DNA of 64,000 bases, taken from the NCBI GenBank assembly GCA_026018925.1, contig JAKSZU010000007.1, positions 98,667,501-98,731,500 on the forward strand. Reading direction: 5' to 3'. The stretch is from Tupaia tana. Lineage: Eukaryota > Chordata > Mammalia > Scandentia > Tupaiidae. This document shows, piece by piece, positions 56,906-64,000 of this stretch; position 1 is the first letter of the stretch; each line of letters opens with the position of its first letter. A program made the position numbers and the translations under genes. The notes below the pieces were generated by a model. That model saw only the letters and a list, made by a program, of their open reading frames with translations. It ran no database searches and was not told the origin of the DNA.

Positions 56906-57908
56906 TTTAATTTTACTGACATAGCACTCCCTTAAGAACTTCTTGGAGATCTGGTCTGGTGCTGGTAAATTCTTTCAGGTGTTGTTTATCTAGGAATGTT
57001 CATGTCTTTTCTTCGCAAATGAACGATAACCTTGCTGGGTACAGAATTCTCGGTTGAAATTGCTTTTCCCTTAATGCTTTGAATATATTCTCCCATTCTC
57101 TCCTCGCTCGCATTGTTTCCGATGAGAGATCTGCCGTTAGTCTGATGGGATATCCTTTGTAGGTAACTTGCCGTTTTTCTCTTGCCAGTCTTAGTATCTT
57201 GTCTTTGTCTGTGGTTTTGGTCAATCTGGCTATAATGTGTCTTGGAGAAGATCTTCTTGGGTTGATTCTATTTGGGGTCCTCTATACTTCTTGGGAATGG
57301 ATCTTTGAGTGCCTCTCCAGGTTTGGAAAGTTTTCTTGCAGGATTTTATGGAATAGATTATCAATGCCCTTATGAGTTTGTTCGCCTTCTGGGATGCCTA
57401 TTATCCGGATGTTCGGACATTTAATTGTATCTACTATTTCATGTATATTATTCTCAAATTTTTGGGCCATTTTCTCAGCCTTCATGGTGGATTTTTCTAG
57501 GCCAGCAATTTTCTCTTCTACATCTGAGATTCTATTTTCTGTATGATCTAGTCTGCTTTTAATACTTTCAAGGGAAATTTTGACTTCTTGTATTATAGCC
57601 TTCATCTCTAACAGTTCCATCTGATTCTTTTGTAATGTGTGAAATTCCTCTTTTAGATCTTGCATGAATTTCTTCACCTCCTGGAACTCTTCAACTCCTT
57701 TCTCCTTCCTCTTCAGTAGTTCCTTGTCTCTCTTCTCTTCCATCTCTGTAAGCTTTGCCATTATGAATGTTCTGAATTCTTTATCAGACATTTCCATGAC
57801 TTCCATTGAACTGTGTGTGGATGAAGAGGAGTTATCCTTTTCTCTTGGAGGAGAGGTATTTTCCTGCTTCTCTATATTTCTTGTGGTCCTGCAATGATTT
57901 CTAGTCAT
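56906..57908 (-). pseudogene. HAL1 ORF1, two nonsense mutations
   Basis: Collinear with the 333-aa ORF1 of element 2. It starts at 57,908 (MTRNHCRTTRN) and is open for 208 codons to a TAG at 57,282, where element 2 has CAA. It resumes in the same frame, and a TGA at about 57,000 replaces AGA. The coiled coil, RRM (IRIIGIPEGEQ) and C-terminal domain are otherwise preserved, so inactivation is recent relative to the insertion. Confidence 0.88.
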
Positions 57909-57970
57909 CTTGTAGATGGTCGATTTCGTCCCAAACTTGGAAGTTCAATCTGAGGGTCGAGGACACACGA

Positions 57971-58219
57971 GTTGTCTATACTGGAGGCTGAATTATTAGT
58001 GGGATCTCTTCATTCCTCCATTTCCCCACACATGGCTAGATCGCAGGAGCCATGGAGCTGGTTCTTGAAGAAGGGCTGTTCTGTTCCCTCTGCCTCTCCA
58101 CGCGAGTTGTCTATACTGGAGACTGAATTATTAGTGGGATCTCTTCATTCCTCCGTTTCCCCACACATGGCTAGATCGCAGGAGCCATGGAGCTGGTTCT
58201 TGAAGAAGGGCTGTTCTCT
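57971..58219 (-). promoter_or_regulatory. 135-bp tandem 5' monomers of HAL1 element 3
   Basis: GTTGTCTATACTGGAG starts at 57,971 and 58,106, a period of 135 bp; the second unit is truncated at the insertion end. The units are almost identical. In antisense each has TAATAATTCAGNCTCCAG, the core shared with the other HAL1 monomers. Confidence 0.88.
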
Positions 58220-58234
58220 ATTGCATCTATTTCT

Positions 58235-58289
58235 AATCCACAGCCTTCCCCACTCAGAAAAACATGTTCATGCCAAGCAGGTCCCAGCA
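58235..58289 (+). repeat. 3' LTR of the provirus, right end
   Basis: AATCCACAGCCTTCCCCACTC to GTCCCAGCA, matching the end of the 5' LTR at 40,434-40,488. GAACTG follows as the right target duplication. Confidence 0.9.
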
Positions 58290-58348
58290 GAACTGTGGTT
58301 GACTTCACGGGAGTCCAACAACATAACAATTCTGCCATCTGCTTGTCC
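58290..58348 (-). mobile_element. tRNA-derived SINE, right part (head)
   Basis: The head of the SINE at 39,722-39,953, resuming at GAACTGTGGTTGACTTC and ending CTTGTCCC. Together the two parts make one full SINE interrupted by the provirus. Confidence 0.9.
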
Positions 58349-58480
58349 CTGATAATCATATATGTCTATATGATACCTGTATTTCCAAGTTTTCAAAAAA
58401 CTTACTGAAATTTTGATAGGGTTTTCGATGAAAATGTATATGTTGCTTGGATGGTTTTGTCATCTTAATAATACTGTATT
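58349..58480 (-). mobile_element. Old L1 ORF2 fragment, antisense (right part)
   Basis: Continues 39,586-39,721 (AAATTTTGATAGGG, then TTTTGTCATCTTAATAATACTG). It places the SINE and provirus inside an old L1. Confidence 0.6.
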
Positions 58481-58900
58481 AAAACTTGTAGACACAAAAT
58501 TTAACAGTGTTTAACTGAACAAGAGTGATTTGTACAGGCAGTCCCCAAATGGCTTCTGAGGAACTCCTTGTGGCCTCATGGGTGACTAACACTTAAATGC
58601 TGGAGAGGAAAATTAACATACAAAAAGCAGAAGTGAGAGAATGACCTAGAGAGATAATTGGATTGCATAAAGCTTGATGTTAGCCTGCATGAACACAGTT
58701 TAAAGGGGTGGGCTTTCTGTGAATGATGGAAGTGTGGCTACTGTCATTGGCTGTAACTGAGCAACTTGCCAAAGAAAGAGACTTTTTTAGGTTGTGGTTT
58801 GCCTATCAGAGTACAAGTGTGAGAGTACAGTGACCATTTGAAGCTAAAATAGATTAATTTAACAGTCTTTCAATACATGAAGAGAGGTGCCTTATCAGAG
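58481..58900. other. Unclassified sequence
   Basis: No recognised repeat or conserved frame; it may be unique genomic DNA. Confidence 0.4.
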
Positions 58901-58904
58901 GTCT

Positions 58905-59085
58905 TATCTTCACAAGAAGCTTAGCTGTCACCCACACAGACACTCAAGATCCTGATACGCTAGTGTCTGGAAACAGGGACCTCAGTGTGATGAAACTCTA
59001 CCCAGAGTGCTTCTCCCTTCTTCTCTCACCTTCTCTCTCTAACATGCACACACAAGCACTCACTATCAGAAAATGAAGTGATTTT
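58905..59085 (-). repeat. Left arm of a short inverted pair (old SINE-like)
   Basis: Matches the reverse complement of 60,560-60,730: GTCACCCACACAG, AAGATCCTGATA, ACAGGGACCTCAGTGTGATGA, ACTATCAGAAAATGAAGTGA. The CT-rich body and CTATCAGAAAA end suggest a separate older SINE family. Confidence 0.7.
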
Positions 59086-59199
59086 TTTTAAATAGCATTT
59101 TTTAGGCATTCAGTCTTCAAATCTCCTACATTTTTAGTCAAGTTTTATTCACATGTAAGTGTTGACAGAAAAACCAAACTCCAAAAAATATTTTGAGAA

Positions 59200-59342
59200 G
59201 CTTATTTATTTATTTATATATTTGAGAGGTTTTTTTCTGCTATAGGGTGCATGTGCTCTTGGCGTGATTTTAAGCCACTAGGTCCCAGGTCTCGAACTAC
59301 TTGGGAGTAAGCGACATAGCCATTACGACAACTGCTGGTCCC
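59200..59342 (-). mobile_element. tRNA-derived SINE, internally deleted
   Basis: Antisense SINE whose tail (TTTTCTGCTATAGGGTGCATG) joins directly to the head half (CTTGGCGTGATTTTAAGCC to GCTGGTCC). The CT-rich middle of ~120 bp is missing. Confidence 0.8.
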
Positions 59343-59439
59343 CCTGATAAGTTTATTTCACACCAGTTTGAGTGCCCAAATTTTGGAATTACAAACTGAA
59401 GCAGCCCTGAGAAGTTTCTCTGATGAGGATGTTTACAGT

Positions 59440-60000
59440 TTTGTTGTTGCTTTGGTGAAGTGGGTACAATTGCCAGAGAGGCAGAGAGAAGAAAAAATGA
59501 GAATTCACTCCTTAAGGGGAATAGCCAAATTTAGAGTCCCTCTTCTGCCATTTTCTTCTTGGGATTTTGGGAAAGCATACACAAGTTCCTCGTGTGTTTT
59601 TCTTTTCTTTTTCTTTTTCTATTTCTTTTTTTTTTTTTTTTTTTTTTTTTGAGTTCATTTGCTATAGGCTGCGTGCACTCGCCAGAAAGACCAAGAGAGA
59701 CAAAGAGACAGAAATCAAGAAATCACTTTCCATAGGGATGGCCACGCTGCAATCCCTTCTCCTCCATTCTCCCCTTGGGATCTTCAGAACACATGCATAT
59801 GTACCTGGCATGATTTTAAGTCACCAGGCCCGGGATTTTGAACCATGGCTGACTACATGGGAATCCAGCAAAACAGCCATTATGCCAACTGCTGGTCGCC
59901 CTCATATTTTTTTCAAGCCACTGTGTCTGGAACTTAAACCCCATGGTCAGCCATGTGGTATCCAGTGCCTTCAACATCATGCCACCTTCTGGCCCCTGCA
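59440..60000 (-). mobile_element. Older SINE interrupted by a young SINE
   Basis: An antisense older SINE (59,440-59,610 and about 59,903-60,000, ending CCACCTTCTGGCCCC) is split by a young antisense SINE at about 59,611-59,902 with a long T-run. Confidence 0.75.
59611..59902 (-). mobile_element. tRNA-derived SINE
   Basis: Antisense young-type SINE from the T-run (about 59,625-59,650) to AACTGCTGGTC. The similar flanks CCTCGTGT and CCTCATAT suggest a decayed target duplication. Confidence 0.85.
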
Positions 60001-60540
60001 GTTGTTTTCTAATTCATTTCAATAAAGCAGAAGCCATAAATCAATGCCAGGAGCTTATACATTTGCTTGGCTTGAAAATGTGGGACATCTTCAATGAGGG
60101 CTTACAGGTGAGAGGTAGATTTAGAGATTCTTTAGTTTGTCACTGGCCTAATAAGACTTTGTGAAGACTTGGGGTCAGCATAAAGGTATGTTTAAGCTTA
60201 ACCTTAACAAAGATAAGGGAGTTTACTAATCAGCATGTGATGCTACGTCACTATCCTTTGAGAAGCAAGCCACAATCACTGTAGCAAGGTGAACTATTTA
60301 TTTGAGGCATGAGTCTCCCCAGGCCCTTTAGGAAGGAATGTTTAGAAAAAGAAAAAGTGCCAGAAGTAGGACCTCATATTTTATCTTTTCCATGCTACTC
60401 TAGGTGGAATGTGTTTTTAGTTTCCTTTTGGATTATTTACACAAATGGGTTTTTGTTTTGCTTCATTTTGTATTTGTCCTGCAGTCTTGCTCCCATCAAC
60501 TATTCTGAATTAATTTGTCAATGCCAGGAGGCAGTTTACA
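60000..60540. other. Unclassified sequence
   Basis: No repeat family or conserved coding frame recognised. The 84-codon open stretch at 60,309-60,563 has no motif. Confidence 0.4.
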
Positions 60541-60559
60541 AGTGGGAGGACATTTTTTT

Positions 60560-60730
60560 TTAATTCACTTCATTTTCTGATAGTAAGTGCGTGTGTGTGC
60601 ATGTGAGAGAGAGAAGATGAGAGGGAGAGAAAGCACTTTGGATAGAGTCATCACACTGAGGTCCCTGTCCCCAGACATCAGCATATCAGGATCTTACGTG
60701 CCTGTGTGGGTGACGGCTAAACTTATTGTG
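60560..60730 (+). repeat. Right arm of the short inverted pair
   Basis: Reverse-complement partner of 58,905-59,085, about 1.5 kb away. The two arms are most simply two copies of one old SINE in opposite orientation. Confidence 0.7.
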
Positions 60731-60919
60731 AACCAGGTTTAGTTATGTATACCTGTAGTTGTTATCATACAAGGGAGCTGATTTACACTGTAAAATATTG
60801 GGTTCTTTGGGTCCAGAACTCTATGGTTAGAGACCCACTCTAGATGCAGAATGAAAAACTACAAACGTGTAAAGTAAGGAAAGACTAGGCTTTAATACAA
60901 ATGTGAAATTTTGTTCGTT

Positions 60920-61160
60920 TGATTTTTGACATAAGGTCCTTGTGCTCACTGAAGAGAGAAAGAGACAGAAAAAGAGAGAAAATGAGATCACTCCTCCAGC
61001 CCATGAGGATGGCCACAACACAATCCTCTATTCTTCTCTCGAGAGTTTGGACATGCATGCACATGTGCCAGGCATGATTTTTTAGCTGTGAGGTCTGGGA
61101 ACTGAAACATGGTCAGCCATGTACAGTCCAGCCACTTAACACTCAGACCTCTTTGGTCCC
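60920..61160 (-). mobile_element. Old tRNA-derived SINE
   Basis: Antisense diverged SINE (GAGGATGGCCACAACACAATCC, GTGCCAGGCATGATTTTTTAGC, ending TTTGGTCCC). Confidence 0.7.
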
Positions 61161-62320
61161 AGGTAAGTAAATATTTCTAACAGAAAAGGAATATACTCTA
61201 TGCCAGTAATGCACCTGGGTGGGCAGCTGTTAGAGGATAACTGTGCAGGGATTGGGGCTGTGTTACTTTTACTGGGGAGTCCTGTCATGAATATTAGGAG
61301 GGGAGATCTGTCATTGTAGCCAGTCCCACTGTTTGCATTTGCCATCTTTTATCTGTACTTACATACTTCTCCTCAGATAAGGAATTTGATAAACTGATTG
61401 TTCAGTTTGGACTTTGAATTAAGAGTATACACGTGGGGATGATTTAGTCCCGTTACTTTATTGTCTTAAAAAGGGAATTATGATGTTACCAATCATCTTG
61501 GTGATGTGGAACAGCTGGAGGGAAGGTAACACTCTTCCCCAAGTTCCTTGAAGAAAGTTCAGGTAATAAAGAAATAAAAAATGAGAGCAGCTTCCCCTCC
61601 CAGTACCAGGAGCTGAGGGGGAGGAAGGACTGTCCAGAGAGAGTCAGGCTGTAGCCCCTGGCAAGTTATGACCGGTGAGGCAGATGTCCTTCTGCCCTCA
61701 CCACAGGCATGTCCCTTCACATCTTGCTGTCTACTTAGGACATCACCCTCAAGAACTCAAATTCTTTCAGGAGGCGGGCAAAGGTCTCATATTTTCAAGT
61801 TAATGCCTACTGACAACTGGGTAGAAGAAAGGGGAGTTAGAGTGACATTCCTTGCTCTCTATCTGGTCAGCGCCAAGATTATGTGGAGATCCTAGGGTAG
61901 CCATCATAGGAATCACAGAAAGCTGTAGTGGCTGTATCTGGTGGAGAAAGGGTGGCATTGTTATCTGTTGATATTCTAGTGATACAAACATAGATTGTGT
62001 CTGGTTGGCAATGAGTTTAGTGACAGCCTAGAACAAAGGAGAGTCACAACTAATAACTAGGGTATTATTATTATTACAAGTGGACCTGTTAGTTGTAGTA
62101 CAAGATTAAAAAGCAACTTTTAATGCCTCAATAGGAAGATCCCAATTTTTCATATTTTTGGTCTTTGGCAAGGATCTTAACATCTTGAAAATCTCTTGAT
62201 TGATTAACATGGCATCAGCAATATTCTTTTAGTTGTCAGAAACCTGTGTTGAGGTGCTCATTCGAGCTTTTTTAATGGAAAGCAATCTGGAAACTGTGGG
62301 TGACAAAACTTAAAATAGTT
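61161..62320. other. Unclassified sequence, possibly old retroviral
   Basis: About 1.1 kb with no recognised family. A 69-codon minus-strand open stretch (61,136-61,345) and a 75-codon plus-strand one (61,668-61,895) show no domain. Its texture resembles decayed ERV internal sequence, but this is only an impression. Confidence 0.35.
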
Positions 62321-63190
62321 ATAGTTTATTGAAATTATGATATGAAAGACAAACTGGACTCCAGACAGATGATCTAAATAAAAAATAAAAGATTTAAATG
62401 GCATCATTCATAAAATGGATTTGACAGACATCTATAGAGTATTTCACCCAACCACCACAAAATATACATTCTTCTCATCCCCACATGAACATTTTTGAAG
62501 ACTGACCACATTAGAGCACAAAAAAAGCCTTTACAAATTCAAAGGTATAGAAAATGTACCTAGCATCTTTGCTGACCATGATGGGAATTGAACTTGAAAT
62601 GAACTACAGAAAGTACCCTAGAAAATTCACAAATAATGAAAACTAATCAATTTACTCCTAAATGAATTTATGACTGTAAAAAAATAAGACTGAAAACAAA
62701 CAGTTCATAGAAATCAATGATAATGAACAAACAAGTGTTTATAACCAATGGGACACAGCAAAAGCAGTTAGAAGAGAGAAGTTCATAGGAATTACTGCCC
62801 ACAAGAAAAAAGCAGAAAGTTGACAAAAAGACAACTCAATGATACAACTCAGGGGACCGGAAAAAGAACAACAACAGAAGAAGTCAAAAAATTAGGAGAA
62901 AAGAAATAATAAAGATTCAAATAGAAATAAATGAAATAGAGAATAAAAAACTGTATAGGAAATAGCTATACCTAAAGCTGGTTCTTTGAGAAGATAAACA
63001 AAATTGACACACCAGTAGCCAATTTAAACAAGAACAGAGAAAGGAACCAGATAAAACAAATGAGCAAGAAAACGTGCGTAATTACAATGGATATACAGAA
63101 ATACAAAATATCATCATAGAGTACTATGAGAGACTGCATGCCAAAAAAAAGAAAATTAGCAAAGTGACTAAAAATCAACAAAGAGAGTCT
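62320..63190 (+). mobile_element. Old L1 ORF2 5' part, decayed
   Basis: Sense ORF2 endonuclease end and reverse-transcriptase start: GACAGACATCTATAGAGTATTTCACCC, ACCACATTAGAGCACAAAAAAAG, TGGTTCTTTGAGAAGATAAAC. All frames are broken. Confidence 0.75.
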
Positions 63191-63194
63191 GCAA

Positions 63195-64000
63195 AGTGAG
63201 CAGCTGGGAAAAAATATGGAGCGACTGTGATTGCGGCTTATTTGCTCCCACACACCTCTGAATTCATGGCTTAGCCCAGATGCACCTAGTTCCATGAAAC
63301 TGAGGCCTTTGTTATATCCAGTTCCAATGACAAAAGTGCAGGTTGTTTGATGAGGATAAGGGAAATGGAATTGCAGAAATATTGCAGGTCATCTCCTTCC
63401 GCATGCTTCTAACACTCAGAATTAACTTCAAGAAGGTAGGAAGTAACGTGTAATCCATCAAATGGCCAGAACCACTGCAAAGATACAAGAAATATGTGAA
63501 ATCAAGAAAATATCTTTCCCCTACCGGGAAAGAACAACCCTTCATTATCCACAGACCATATAATAGAACTCATGGAAATGTCAGATAAAAAATTTCAGAT
63601 AATGACAAAGTGACGAAACTGACAGAGATGCAAAAGAAGAAAGACAACAAACTCCAGATAATACAAAAGGAAACAGACAGCAAGTTCAAGGAGGTGAGGA
63701 AGTTCTTCCATGATCTAAAAAAAGACATATACACTATTAAAAAAAAAAGAACCAAATGGAACTGTTAGAGATGAAGGCTGTAATACAGGAAATCATATAC
63801 CTCCCTTGAAAGTATTAAAAGCAGATTAGATCATGCAAAAGCTTGAATCTCAGATATAGAAGATAGGACCTCTGATCTAGAAAAATTCACCAAAAAGACA
63901 GAAAATATCCCCCCAATGAGAATAATACACGAGTAATTCTATATACAATTAGACACCAAAACATCTGGATAATCACTATCCCAGAAGGTGAAGAAGCTAA
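63195..64000 (+). mobile_element. Old HAL1/L1 5' part and ORF1, runs off the window
   Basis: A leader is followed from about 63,464 by ORF1-like sequence matching the HAL1 ORF1 start (ATGGCCAGAACCACTGCAAAG region, then GAAATGTCAGATAAAAAATTT and coiled-coil codons). Many frameshifts are present. The last bases (CCAGAAGGTGAAGAAG) are the RRM start. It lacks the tandem monomers of the younger copies. Whether ORF2 follows cannot be seen. Confidence 0.7.

Larger units (their letters stand above)
55745..58219 (-). mobile_element. HAL1-type element 3, full length, in the 3' LTR
   Basis: A 2.48-kb antisense ORF1-only LINE flanked by a perfect 15-bp duplication ATTGCATCTATTTCT at 55,730-55,744 and 58,220-58,234. 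From right to left it has 135-bp 5' monomers (57,971-58,219), ORF1 (57,908 to about 56,900) and a 3' UTR with two tail modules (module 1 about 56,245-56,540, module 2 about 55,752-56,150). The ORF1-3' UTR junction is the same as in element 2, with no ORF2. It is younger than the provirus it interrupts. Confidence 0.93.
39954..58289 (+). mobile_element. Betaretrovirus-like (class II, HML-type) provirus with nested insertions
   Basis: A provirus bounded by the 6-bp duplication GAACTG (39,948-39,953 and 58,290-58,295). In order it holds the 5' LTR (39,954-40,488), primer-binding site (40,492), gag remnants (about 40,757-41,700), integrase (about 51,180-52,450), env (52,444 to about 54,580), polypurine tract (about 55,278-55,296), and a 3' LTR (55,299-55,744 plus 58,235-58,289). 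All genes are broken. The middle (48,180-51,120) has no recognised pro or reverse transcriptase. It is heavily interrupted by an L1, SINEs, a likely solo LTR and a HAL1, so it is old. It cannot be infectious. Confidence 0.92.

Noticed and set aside
61136-61345. 69-codon minus-strand stretch resembling a retroviral peptide
   Set aside because: No motif could be named with confidence; left as unclassified.

Overview
This is nuclear DNA from a placental mammal. No intact host gene could be supported anywhere in the 64 kb. Almost everything is retroelement sequence: L1 LINEs, HAL1-type 'half-L1' elements, a large tRNA-derived SINE family of several ages, and betaretrovirus-like (class II) plus other LTR elements. 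The dominant young SINE starts with GGACCAGCAGTTAGCGTAAT, has a tRNA B box (GGTTCGAGTCC), a CT-rich body and a tail CCTATAGCAAAAAC. No Alu, B1/B2, carnivore, bat or lagomorph C-type SINE was recognised. A colugo (Dermoptera) or another lineage with its own tRNA-SINE is possible, but this is a guess from memory.

Layout. 1-1,900: an arm (about 168-985) that reappears inverted at 26,970-27,822, then unclassified sequence. 2,030-7,290: an old sense L1 with three SINE insertions. 7,530-26,969 (copy A) and 28,283-36,540 (copy B): a diverged direct duplication. It includes a GC-rich block of unknown identity (19,045-22,600 and 29,805-33,530). Copy A was enlarged by two HAL1 elements (about 8,495-15,930 and 16,139-18,623). 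The first HAL1 contains a betaretroviral remnant (9,858-12,286) and a truncated L1 (12,918-15,582), which itself contains an LTR element (13,687-14,871). 36,540-39,950: simple repeats, old antisense L1, an ancient repeat and a solo LTR. 39,954-58,289: one betaretrovirus-like provirus that split a SINE. It has a 6-bp target duplication (GAACTG) and carries a full-length antisense L1 (42,017-48,168), several SINEs, a likely solo LTR and a HAL1 inside its 3' LTR. 58,350-64,000: old L1, old SINEs, unclassified sequence, and the start of an older HAL1/L1 running off the window.

Highlights. (1) Three HAL1 copies share an ORF1-only plan: tandem 121-135 bp 5' monomers, ORF1, then directly a 3' UTR with no ORF2. 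Two copies are about 2.48 kb, flanked by perfect target duplications, and one keeps an open 333-residue ORF1. (2) The betaretroviral remnant at 9,858-12,286 is bounded by GATATC duplications but its right LTR is inverted, so both outer ends are U3 ends. (3) The two duplicated copies share a near-identical ~190-bp island in otherwise clearly diverged sequence, which suggests gene conversion.

All homology calls come from reading the sequence; no database search was run. Element ends given with a target-site duplication are reliable to a few bases; other ends are approximate.
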